In this document: one piece after another, positions 1 through 6,617 of the stretch
Layout of the letters: the number at the start of each line of letters is the position of its first letter
How positions within the stretch are numbered: the first letter of the stretch is position 1
NCBI GenBank assembly: GCA_016703535.1
Contig: JADJBV010000001.1
Location: 930,001 to 994,000 of the forward strand
DNA length: 64,000 bases
Source of the DNA: Deltaproteobacteria bacterium
GTDB taxonomy: Bacteria; Myxococcota; Kuafuiibacteriia; Kuafuiibacteriales; Kuafuiibacteriaceae
Direction: 5' to 3'
Made by a program: the position numbers and the translations under genes
The notes under the pieces: generated by a model
The model's database searches: none
What the model was told of the DNA's origin: nothing
Seen by the model: only the letters and a program-made list of their open reading frames with translations

Positions 1-2
1 AC

Positions 3-707
3 CTGCGGCTCTTCGAGTTGGGACGAACCTTCCGTTGGGCCGAAGGCCAGACCGCGGGGCTGCCCGAAGAGTCGCTGCGTCTCGGGGTGTTGTGGCGGGG
101 CGCGCGTCAACCGACGGGCTGGTCCAACAAGGCGGTGGGCGTCGACGCCTATGACCTGAAGGGCCTGTTGGAGGGCGTGCTTTCGGCGTTCGGGATCGGT
201 GAGGTCCGTTACGAGGCCCACGAAGCGCCCCACCTGCACCCGAGCTCGGGGACCCGACTGGTCCTGGGTGGGGTCGTTTTGGGCAGTTTTGGCCAGCTCC
301 ACCCCCGGGTGGCCGAAAGGCTGGGCCTGGAGGGGCCGCCGGTGTGGGTGGCCGACCTGGAGGTTTCGGCGCTGGAGAAGGCCCGGGGCGCCCGGCCTCA
401 GTTTCAGCCCCTGGCCAAGTTCCCGCCGGCCCAAAGGGACCTCTCCTTCTTCCTCGACCGGCATCACTTGGCGGAACAGGTGGTGGCGGCGATCCGGGCC
501 GCGTCCGCCAACGACGCGCTTGAATCCGTAAAGATCTTCGATGTTTATGAGGGCCAAGGGGTCCCCGTGGGCAAGAAGAGTATGGCGGTGAGTTTGGTGT
601 TTCGAGCCAAGGAGCGGACCTTGACCGACGCCGAGGTCGAGGGGGCCCAACGGTCCATCGTGGCCGCCCTCAAGGACCAACTGGGGGCCGAGGTCCGGAT
701 GGCCTGA
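3..707 (+). CDS. pheT: Phenylalanyl-tRNA synthetase beta subunit, C-terminal part
   Basis: Charges tRNA-Phe with phenylalanine as part of the cytoplasmic alpha2-beta2 synthetase. The gene is cut by the left edge of the window, so only about the last 234 residues are seen. The fragment opens with LRLFELGRTF, the strand typical of the catalytic-like B6/B7 core of PheT. It ends with a ferredoxin-fold anticodon-binding domain (about residues 138-234: KFPPAQRDLSF, then VYEGQGVPVGKKS and the AVSLVFRAKERTLTD strand-helix), the hallmark of the bacterial beta chain. It is followed by a MerR gene and ihfA, as in the conserved proteobacterial pheST-ihfA order. Identity is very secure; the N-terminal half lies outside the window. 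Confidence 0.96.
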   Translation: MRLFELGRTFRWAEGQTAGLPEESLRLGVLWRGARQPTGWSNKAVGVDAYDLKGLLEGVLSAFGIGEVRYEAHEAPHLHPSSGTRLVLGGVVLGSFGQLHPRVAERLGLEGPPVWVADLEVSALEKARGARPQFQPLAKFPPAQRDLSFFLDRHHLAEQVVAAIRAASANDALESVKIFDVYEGQGVPVGKKSMAVSLVFRAKERTLTDAEVEGAQRSIVAALKDQLGAEVRMA

Positions 708-750
708 CCCGATTCCCGAGGGCTGTCGAGGGCTTGGCAGGGTGCCTGGC

Positions 751-779
751 TTGACCGTGATCCGGCCTCTTGGCACACT
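751..779 (+). promoter_or_regulatory. Putative sigma-70 promoter of the merR gene
   Basis: TTGACC, a 17-nt spacer and CACACT. The -10 box ends 11 nt before the ATG at 791, so the predicted transcript has a leader of only about 4-5 nt. The match is by eye; the -10 is one of a family of TANACT-like boxes seen before other starts here. Confidence 0.45.
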
Positions 780-790
780 CGCCGGGCACC

Positions 791-1318
791 ATGGGCGCCA
801 GCCTGGCCAATGATGACGACCTCAGCAGGTCGGAGACGGAGCCGGTGTGGCCCGCCGAGGCCGAGTTCGGCCCGATCGCCCCGTTGGATCCAGAGGATCC
901 GCGCTTTGAGACCGCCGACGACCCGCGGATCCCAGAGGGGCAAGCCTTCTTCAAGATCGGTGAGGCGGCCCGGCTGGTGGGTGTGAAGCCCTACGTGTTG
1001 CGCTTCTGGGAGACCGAGTTCCCCTGGGTGCGGCCCGAAAAGACCAGCGCCAAGCAGCGGCGTTACCGACGACAAGACGTGGCGGCGTTGCTCCAGATCC
1101 GGCGGCTCCGCTACGACGCCCAGCTGCCGATCGCCCGCACGCGGGAGCTGATCAAAGACGACAAAAAACGGGGCGGAGGCCACCTGCGGCACTTGGGTGA
1201 CGCGGTGACTTTGCTTTCGCCTCCCAACGCGCCGGCGCTTTTGCGGCGGCTCGCCGAGCTGAGGGCGGGGGTGCTCGACCTCCTCGCGGCGGTGAATGAT
1301 GGACAGGGGGAAGACTAG
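791..1318 (+). CDS. MerR family transcriptional regulator
   Basis: A 175-residue DNA-binding regulator. After an acidic N-terminal extension of about 45 residues comes a MerR winged helix (FFKIGEAARLVGVKPYVLRF, then WETEF and the RRYRRQDV wing), followed by the start of the dimerisation helix. The acidic extension resembles the MerR proteins commonly encoded next to ihfA in Proteobacteria. No effector-binding domain is evident, so it belongs to the short MerR subgroup without a recognisable ligand pocket. A TTG start at 770 is possible, but it would place the promoter's -10 box inside the coding region, so ATG 791 is preferred. The stop lies 2 nt before the ihfA start, so the two genes are likely co-transcribed. 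The target genes are unknown. Confidence 0.88.
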   Translation: MGASLANDDDLSRSETEPVWPAEAEFGPIAPLDPEDPRFETADDPRIPEGQAFFKIGEAARLVGVKPYVLRFWETEFPWVRPEKTSAKQRRYRRQDVAALLQIRRLRYDAQLPIARTRELIKDDKKRGGGHLRHLGDAVTLLSPPNAPALLRRLAELRAGVLDLLAAVNDGQGED

Positions 1319-1320
1319 CG

Positions 1321-1650
1321 ATGGCAGACGGAACGCCGACCAACTTCAGCTCCGAGGTCGAAGGGAAGACGCTGACCAAAGCGGACTTCGTCGAGTCGGT
1401 GTACAGCCGCATTGGCGGGCTCTCGCGCCGAGACTCGGCCGAGATCGTCGACATGTTGTTCGAAGCGATCAAGGAGACCTTGTCCCGCGGCGAAGCGGTC
1501 AAGATCTCGGGCTTCGGCAACTTCGTAGTTCGCGACAAGAAGGCTCGGGTCGGCCGCAATCCGCAGACCGGCCGAGACATCGAGATCTCGGCGCGACGCG
1601 TGTTGACCTTCAAGCCGTCCCAGGTCCTGAAAGACCAGCTCAACGGCTGA
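1321..1650 (+). CDS. ihfA: Integration host factor alpha subunit
   Basis: Nucleoid protein of 109 residues that bends DNA as a heterodimer with IHF-beta and assists recombination, replication initiation and sigma-54 transcription. The HU/IHF fold is complete: LTKADFVESV helix, SRRDSAEIVD, then ISGFGNFVVRD and the DNA-wrapping arm with GRNPQTGRDI (the proline intercalates into DNA) and the SARRVLTFKPS C-terminus. ISARRV is the IhfA form rather than HU. An 18-residue N-terminal extension precedes the domain. A purine-rich GGGGGAAG lies just upstream of ATG. It is followed by a rho-independent terminator. Location after pheT is classical. Confidence 0.94.
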   Translation: MADGTPTNFSSEVEGKTLTKADFVESVYSRIGGLSRRDSAEIVDMLFEAIKETLSRGEAVKISGFGNFVVRDKKARVGRNPQTGRDIEISARRVLTFKPSQVLKDQLNG

Positions 1651-1682
1651 CTCGGATCACCTCTCCCTTCCACGCTTGAGCC

Positions 1683-1716
1683 AGGTCGTGTCGTAGGCGC
1701 GACCTCGGCGTTTTAT
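1683..1716 (+). terminator. Rho-independent terminator after ihfA
   Basis: An AGGTCGTG / CGCGACCT stem (one G-U pair) with a short loop is followed by GGCGTTTTATTT. It closes the pheT-merR-ihfA unit. Confidence 0.75.
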
Positions 1717-1762
1717 TTCCTTGTTCACGATCGATCGCCCGGGTCTTCGTTGGGGTGGGGCA

Positions 1763-1792
1763 TTGACCCTTTTAGGCCAGCGGCGCTACCGA
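1763..1792 (+). promoter_or_regulatory. Possible promoter of the Lys/Glu-repeat peptide gene
   Basis: TTGACC, an 18-nt spacer and TACCGA. If used, it gives a leader of about 200 nt before the ATG at 2000. The 350 bases between ihfA and that ATG otherwise hold the terminator and several GC-rich hairpins. I see no convincing gene in them. Confidence 0.3.
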
Positions 1793-1999
1793 TCGAAGCG
1801 TCGCGCATGCGAGCTCCTTCAACTTCAGCACGGCTGCTTCACCGGACGGCCAATCCGGAAGTTTTGCCGAAGCGTGAAGGCGCCCGACGCGCGATGGCAG
1901 CGGCCCATGCTGCCTCCACCGCCCAAGCCGCCAAGAAGACGGCTTTGGGCCTGGGGACCGACCCTGGTCGGCCCCGAAGAAGAACAAGGAGTACCGACA

Positions 2000-2164
2000 A
2001 TGAAGAAGATGATCATGACCCTCGCCGTCGCCGCCTTCCTCGCCCCCGCGGCTTCGTTCGCCAATAGCCCGGCTCCGACCAATGAGCCGACCAAGCCGGC
2101 GGAGAAGAAGAAGGAAGAGAAGAAGGAAGAGAAGAAAGAGGAGAAGAAGGAAGAGAAGAAGTAG
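2000..2164 (+). CDS. Small secreted Lys/Glu-repeat peptide
   Basis: A 54-residue protein of unknown function. Residues 1-21 form a clear signal peptide (MKKMIM, a hydrophobic core, then ASFA before the mature end). The mature peptide has a short Pro/Asn/Thr stretch and then a tandem EEKK repeat to the C-terminus, so it is highly charged but nearly neutral. The start is fixed by a strong AAGGAG ribosome-binding site 9 nt upstream. A longer open frame from 1721 exists, but it has no ribosome site and runs through non-coding-like sequence. A strong terminator follows, so this is a self-contained transcription unit. Similar Lys/Glu low-complexity exported peptides occur in Myxococcota, but no function is established that I can cite. 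Confidence 0.7.
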   Translation: MKKMIMTLAVAAFLAPAASFANSPAPTNEPTKPAEKKKEEKKEEKKEEKKEEKK

Positions 2165-2194
2165 TCACTTCTCGACTTCTCCCGAGAGGTCATG

Positions 2195-2236
2195 AAGGGG
2201 TGGTGCGGCGAGACCGTGCCGCCCCTTCGCTTTTTG
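2195..2236 (+). terminator. Rho-independent terminator
   Basis: A GC-rich stem, AAGGGGTGGTGCGGC pairing with GCCGCCCCTT (with G-U pairs), is followed by CGCTTTTTG. It ends the small peptide gene and may also serve the convergent araC gene. Confidence 0.75.
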
Positions 2237-2255
2237 TGGGGCTCTTGGGGACTGG

Positions 2256-3194
2256 TTAGGCGCGAGCTTGTCCGGGCGTGACACCCCGGGTCCGCTTGAA
2301 GGCTCGGTTGAAGGCGGCCTCCGAGCGATAGCCGAGCCGGGCTCCGATCTCCGCCAGCGTTAGCTCGCGCCGCCGCAACAAGGGCAGGGCGGCTCGCATC
2401 CGGTGTTCGGTCAGGTATTCAAGGGGCGCCTGGCCCACCACCCCCTTGAAGTGGGCCGCAAAAGCCGAACGGGACATGGCGGCGGTCCGTGCCAGTTCTG
2501 CCACCGTCCACGGGTGTTCGGGCCGCTGGTGGACCTGCTTCATCACCCGGCCCAGCTGGGGATCTCGAAAGGCCAACAGCCAGCCGGCCCGGGCCCCGGC
2601 GTTTTCTTCCAACCAACCGCGGATCGCTTGAATCACCAGGATGTCGGCCAAGCGGGTCAACACCGCCTCACCGCCCGGGCGCCAAGCGTCGAGCTCCGCC
2701 GCCAAGAGCCGGAGGGTGCTCTCCATCCAAGACGAGTGGCCGGTGTAAGAAGCCCGCAGGTGGAGGACCTCGGGGAGCGCCACCGCCAAGGCCTCGGCCG
2801 CGGCGGCTTCGAGCCGGACGACCCCACAAAGAGCTTTGGTCAGGGGGCCCCCGCCGCCGTGCCTCAGGACCGCGTAGTGGCTCGACCACTCATCGTGCGG
2901 CAACTCGGTGACGATCGGCGCTTTGACCCGACCTTGAGATTGGAGCCGGTGCCCTTGCCCGTGAGGCACCAACACGAAGTCTCCCGACGACAACCGGAGT
3001 TCACCGCCTGGCCCGATCAAGGTGCCGCCCCCGCTGGTGACCGCGTGGAACCACAGGCAACCAGGCATCGGCGGCATGGTCAGGCCCCAAGGGGCGCTGA
3101 GCTCCGAACGACAATAGAAGCTGCCTTCGACCCGCAGGCCGTGGAGCGCCTCGCCGAGGGGGTCCTGAGCCTCGAGGGCCGGCCGTCGGTTCAT
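2256..3194 (-). CDS. AraC family regulator with N-terminal cupin domain
   Basis: A 312-residue transcription factor. Residues 10-180 match the cupin-type ligand domain of the AraC subgroup that begins DPLGEALHGLRVEG and SELSAPWGL; the SGDFVLVPHGQGH segment is the cupin core. The last 95 residues hold two helix-turn-helix motifs (WTVAELARTAAMSRSAFAAH and LTLAEIGARLGYRSEAAFNR). The start is put at the ATG 19 codons inside the longest frame. That frame begins with a weak TTG, family members begin just before DPL, and a TACCCT box lies 14 nt upstream. The gene is divergent from a short NAD(P)-binding protein, a common arrangement in which the regulator controls the reductase. The ligand is unknown. 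Confidence 0.87.
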   Translation of the reverse strand: MNRRPALEAQDPLGEALHGLRVEGSFYCRSELSAPWGLTMPPMPGCLWFHAVTSGGGTLIGPGGELRLSSGDFVLVPHGQGHRLQSQGRVKAPIVTELPHDEWSSHYAVLRHGGGGPLTKALCGVVRLEAAAAEALAVALPEVLHLRASYTGHSSWMESTLRLLAAELDAWRPGGEAVLTRLADILVIQAIRGWLEENAGARAGWLLAFRDPQLGRVMKQVHQRPEHPWTVAELARTAAMSRSAFAAHFKGVVGQAPLEYLTEHRMRAALPLLRRRELTLAEIGARLGYRSEAAFNRAFKRTRGVTPGQARA

Positions 3195-3318
3195 CCGGGC
3201 AAGGTAGGGTAGAATTAACTGAACGTCCACGCTTCCTGGACGATCGAGCAATCAGGACGGTGTTCCTGTGATTCAAAGACCGAGAACGTCGCCGCTATAC
3301 CCAAACTCGGAGGCAACG

Positions 3319-3975
3319 ATGAAAGTAGTGGTGTTTGGTGCCAGCGGCGGTTCGGGTCGGGCCACGGTGGAGGCCTTGTTGAAGCGAGGGGACCAGGTGC
3401 GGGCCTTCGTGCGCCGCCCAGAGGACTGGGGGCCGGTGCCGCCGGGCCTGGAGTTGGCGCGAGGGGATGTGCTGGAACCCGCCGACGTCGAGGGGGCCTT
3501 GAGCGACGGTGAGGTGGTGATCGTGACCCTGGGGATCCGGGAGAGTGCCCTTTGGGTCCGGCTTTTTGGCAGCCGCCAGACCCGGATCGACGTCCGTTCT
3601 GCGGGCACGGCCGCGATCATCCAAGGCATGAAGCGCCGGGGCCAACGCCGGCTGATCGTCCAGACCACCTACGGCATCGGCGCCACCGAAGGGCGGCTCC
3701 CCTTCGTTTGGCGGCTGATCTTTTCGCTGCTGTTGCGACCCCAGATCGCCGACAGCCGGGTTCAGGAGCGAGGGGTGCGCGAAAGTGGCCTCGACTGGAC
3801 CTTGGTGCAGCCGGTGGCCCTGGTCGATGGCCCGGCCTCGGGAGGGATCCACACCTCGACCGAAGGTGAAGTGCAGCGGATGGAGATCACCCGTTCGGCG
3901 GTGGGTGAGTTTTTGGCGATGGCGGCCCGGGACCCGCGGTGGGTGGGCCAGTCGGTGGCCTTGTCGGGGGCCTAA
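3319..3975 (+). CDS. NAD(P)-binding Rossmann-fold protein (atypical SDR)
   Basis: A 218-residue cytoplasmic protein of the NAD(P)H-binding family related to NmrA and YwnB. The dinucleotide motif GASGGSG is at residues 7-13, and VRAFVRRP follows, where the Arg residues favour NADPH. TYG in the QTTYGIG strand and the DWTLVQP segment are usual in this family. The canonical YxxxK catalytic pair of classical SDRs is not apparent, so it may act as a redox sensor or on an unknown substrate. ATG 3319 is chosen because GGAGG lies 5 nt upstream; a longer in-frame start at 3268 lacks a ribosome site. It is divergent from the AraC gene, which probably regulates it. Confidence 0.85.
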   Translation: MKVVVFGASGGSGRATVEALLKRGDQVRAFVRRPEDWGPVPPGLELARGDVLEPADVEGALSDGEVVIVTLGIRESALWVRLFGSRQTRIDVRSAGTAAIIQGMKRRGQRRLIVQTTYGIGATEGRLPFVWRLIFSLLLRPQIADSRVQERGVRESGLDWTLVQPVALVDGPASGGIHTSTEGEVQRMEITRSAVGEFLAMAARDPRWVGQSVALSGA

Positions 3976-3996
3976 ATCGGCCCGCCGGGGCTTGGC

Positions 3997-5760
3997 CTAT
4001 TGGGCCGCGGGGGCTGGGGCGGCCGGGGTCGTGGGGGTGACCTCGGCGGTGGTGGCGGCCGGGAGCTGCTTGGCGGCCAGGGACGGGGTCAAGGAGGGCT
4101 GGACCTCGGCCAGGGTCGGCCGGTGGAACTCGATGGCCTTGTCGCTTTGGGCCTCGAGGGCGGTCGGGAAGATGCCGAACCACAACAACAACACGCTGAC
4201 GCCGACCAACACCACCTTGGAGAGGCCGTCGACCGGGATCGGCGCCGGGTTCTCGGGCTTCTCGAGGAACATCTTCTTCACCACGCGGAAGTAGTAGTAG
4301 AGCGAGATGGCGCTGTTCACGACCGCCAAGGTGCCGAGGGCGTAGAACATGCCGCTGCCGCCGAAGGTGCAGGCCAACTTGTCGAGGATCTCGGCGTGTT
4401 CCATCACCGCGGGGGCGCAGCGAGAGGCGGTCTCGAAGCCAAAGGCCCGCTCCAGGGCCGCCGCGAACAACTTGTACTTGGCGATGAAGCCAGCGAGGGG
4501 CGGCAGGCCGGTCAGGGAGACAAAAAACAGGGTCATGGTGATGCCCACCAACGGAGCCCGGTGGCCGAGGCCCTGGTAGTCGTTGATCAGCTCACTGCCG
4601 GTCTGCTCCCGCACCCAAATCACCGCGTAGAAGGTGCCGATGTTCATCAGCACGTAGATGGCCATGTAGAGCAACACCGAGGAGGCGCCGGTTTTGCTGA
4701 AGGCCGCCAAGCCGATGAGCGCGTAGCCGGCGTGGGCGATGGAGGAGTAGGCGAGGAATCGTTTGATGTTGCTTTGGCCGATGGCCGCCAGGTTGCCGAC
4801 GGTCATGGTGGCCATGGACACGACGATCACCAAGATCAACCAGGGCAGGGCCGAGATGTCGGTGAGCAAGTTCTGATCGAACTGGGCCGCGTCCGAAAAG
4901 CCGACCACAAAAAAGCGGGTCAACAGCGCAAAGCCCGCCGCCTTGGGCCCGGTGGAGAGGAAAGCGGTGAACGGGGTGGGGGCACCTTCGTAGACGTCGG
5001 GGCTCCACATGTGGAGCGGCACCGCGGCGATCTTGTACGCGAAGCCGGCGAAGGAGAGGACCATGCCGGTGGTCAAGGCGACCGGCATGTGGAGCAGCTT
5101 GGTGGGGTCGGCCAGGCCCGAGCGCGCGACCTCCCGGCCGTACTCCACCACCACCTGGTTGATCAGCGAAAATTGGGTGTGGCCGGTCAGGCCGTAGAGC
5201 AACGAAAAGCCGACCAACATCACGCCGGAGGCGGCGCCGCCGTAGACCACGTACTTGAGGGCCGCTTCGGAGGCCCGGCGATCGTGGCGGCGCAGGCCGG
5301 CCAACACGTAGGACATCAACGACATCAACTCGACGGCGATGAAGGCCATCAAGAGATCCGAGGCCGAGGCCATCAGGATCATGCCCAGGACGAGGGCCAA
5401 GAAGAGGCAGTAGTATTCGGGGCGCAGCGCCGCATCGATCTCGTCGGAGCGGAGGGCCAGGGCCACGCCCAACAGGCCGGCGATGCAGGACAAGACGCGG
5501 AAGAAGTCGACGAAGGGGTCGACCACCACCATGCCCGAGAAGGCCGTGGCCCGCTGACCGGCCACCAGCACCGACGCGACCAACGCCAGGGCCAGCACCC
5601 CGGCGGCGATCAGGCCCGCGCGCCGCCCTCCGGGGGCTGGCTTGGCGAAGGTCTCGAAGAGGAGCAGGAAGGTGGCGCCGGCGCCCAAGACGATCTCGGG
5701 GAGGAGTGATCCAACCCCTTGATAGTAGCGGGCAACGTCGAGTGCCTGGGATCCGTCCAT
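3997..5760 (-). CDS. nuoN: NADH-quinone oxidoreductase subunit N
   Basis: An antiporter-like membrane subunit of respiratory complex I that couples quinone reduction to proton pumping. The 587-residue protein has about 14 hydrophobic helices. It carries the family signatures ELMSLMSYVLAGLRR (the conserved helix-5 glutamate) and KIAAVPLHMWSPDVYEGAPT (the conserved lysine and PDVYEGAP motif), then GLPPLAGFIAKY. It is about 100 residues longer than E. coli NuoN. The excess includes a soluble insert around residues 420-455 and an Ala/Pro/Thr-rich C-terminal tail of about 40 residues. No other nuo gene adjoins it, which is unusual because nuoN normally closes the operon. It has its own strong promoter, so it appears to be an independent unit. 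It ends convergently 22 nt from the NAD(P)-binding gene. Confidence 0.95.
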   Translation of the reverse strand: MDGSQALDVARYYQGVGSLLPEIVLGAGATFLLLFETFAKPAPGGRRAGLIAAGVLALALVASVLVAGQRATAFSGMVVVDPFVDFFRVLSCIAGLLGVALALRSDEIDAALRPEYYCLFLALVLGMILMASASDLLMAFIAVELMSLMSYVLAGLRRHDRRASEAALKYVVYGGAASGVMLVGFSLLYGLTGHTQFSLINQVVVEYGREVARSGLADPTKLLHMPVALTTGMVLSFAGFAYKIAAVPLHMWSPDVYEGAPTPFTAFLSTGPKAAGFALLTRFFVVGFSDAAQFDQNLLTDISALPWLILVIVVSMATMTVGNLAAIGQSNIKRFLAYSSIAHAGYALIGLAAFSKTGASSVLLYMAIYVLMNIGTFYAVIWVREQTGSELINDYQGLGHRAPLVGITMTLFFVSLTGLPPLAGFIAKYKLFAAALERAFGFETASRCAPAVMEHAEILDKLACTFGGSGMFYALGTLAVVNSAISLYYYFRVVKKMFLEKPENPAPIPVDGLSKVVLVGVSVLLLWFGIFPTALEAQSDKAIEFHRPTLAEVQPSLTPSLAAKQLPAATTAEVTPTTPAAPAPAAQ

Positions 5761-5769
5761 CGCGCCGGT

Positions 5770-5798
5770 GCTATAGCCAGAGAATGGGGGGTTGGCAA
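5770..5798 (-). promoter_or_regulatory. Promoter of nuoN, near-leaderless
   Basis: On the minus strand TTGCCA, a 17-nt spacer and TATAGC. The -10 box ends 9 nt before the ATG, leaving almost no leader and no room for a Shine-Dalgarno site. Confidence 0.6.
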
Positions 5799-5811
5799 CG
5801 ACGGATAGGCG

Positions 5812-6066
5812 TCAGTCGCCGCTCGGCTTTTTGTCGGGTTTGGGTTCCACCTTGGGGGTCTCGGCGGGTTTGGCGGCCTCTTTTTTGACCCCGTAGCCGT
5901 CGGCGTACCAGCCGGCGCCCTTCAAGGCGAAGCTGCTCTGGGAGAGGATCCGCTCCAGCGACTCTTGGCCGCAGCTGGGGCACTTGGTCAGGGGCGCGTC
6001 CGAGAACCCTTGGCGGGCCTCCAGGTGGTGGCCGCATTTTTCGCAGGCGTACTCGTAGATCGGCAT
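5812..6066 (-). CDS. FmdB family zinc-ribbon protein
   Basis: An 84-residue putative regulatory protein with the FmdB/CxxC_CXXC_SSSS fold: MPIYEYACEKCGH, then KCPSCG, giving two CxxC knuckles for one zinc. The motif SFALKGAGWYADGYG after the ribbon is typical of the family. The last 20 residues are a Lys/Pro/Glu-rich tail. AGGAGG lies 12 nt before the ATG. It sits upstream of nuoN on the same strand, but the strong promoter between the two genes suggests separate control. FmdB-type proteins have been linked to regulation of amide and formamide metabolism in some bacteria. A role here cannot be assigned. Confidence 0.88.
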   Translation of the reverse strand: MPIYEYACEKCGHHLEARQGFSDAPLTKCPSCGQESLERILSQSSFALKGAGWYADGYGVKKEAAKPAETPKVEPKPDKKPSGD

Positions 6067-6160
6067 GCTGGCGTGGGCCTCCTAGCAAAACTGGCCCCGG
6101 CCGGCAAAGCCCGCCTTCACGGCTTGACCGCGGCGGGAGGCGCCGCTACCAGAGGGCCCG

Positions 6161-6445
6161 GTGGCAACCGACGAAAACGAAGAGGTGGTCGTCCTCTACC
6201 AAGTCCAGAACTTCGACCGGCAGGAGCTCTTCTACGGGTTGACCGCAGGTCGCCTCGATAAGGAGATCCAGAAGCTCGCCCTCGACCCTCAGGGCCCGGC
6301 GGCCGGCTGGAAGAAGGGTGAGGTCGTGTCCTGGCGCCCGGTCGTCGACGGCCTGAAGCGCAAAGAGGCCCGGGTCCTCCACGCCCAGTTCGAGACCAAA
6401 CCGCCGCCCAACAAGTTCAAGGTCATCAAGACCTTCAAGGCCTAG
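6161..6445 (+). CDS. Conserved-looking small protein of unknown function
   Basis: A 94-residue soluble protein that I do not recognise. It is charged and shows no signal peptide or membrane segment. The sequence looks like a compact alpha/beta domain (VVVLYQVQNF strand, a helix after LTAGRLDKEIQKL, then VVSWRPVVDG and KFKVIKTFKA). The start is a GTG. A TACCAG box ends 8 nt before it, matching the near-leaderless promoters elsewhere in the window. It stands alone between fmdB (divergent) and tRNA-Cys. Codon bias is like its neighbours, which supports it being real. Confidence 0.62.
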   Translation: MATDENEEVVVLYQVQNFDRQELFYGLTAGRLDKEIQKLALDPQGPAAGWKKGEVVSWRPVVDGLKRKEARVLHAQFETKPPPNKFKVIKTFKA

Positions 6446-6499
6446 GCCCAATTCTCGCCTTGACTCAGGCCGGGTCGTCGCGCAAACGATCGGGCGTTC

Positions 6500-6572
6500 G
6501 GTGCCGTCGCCAAGTTGGTAAGGCATAGGTTTGCAAAACCTACATTCACCGGTTCAAATCCGGTCGGCACCT
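6500..6572 (+). tRNA. tRNA-Cys (anticodon GCA)
   Basis: A complete cloverleaf of 73 nt: acceptor GGTGCCG / CGGCACC, anticodon stem TAGGT / ACCTA with loop TTGCAAA, so the anticodon is GCA, and T-arm ACCGG-TTCAAAT-CCGGT. The terminal CCA is not encoded. A TTGACT box at 6460 and an AT-rich -10-like AACGAT at 6485 suggest its own promoter. Confidence 0.95.
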
Positions 6573-6617
6573 TTCCCTTCCCCCCGCTAAGGCTCCTGCT
6601 ACACTCCGGCGCTCTCC

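Noticed and set aside
4000..5709. A 569-codon plus-strand frame opposite nuoN
   Set aside because: It lies wholly antisense to a secure membrane protein, with Gly/Asp/His-rich random-like translation.
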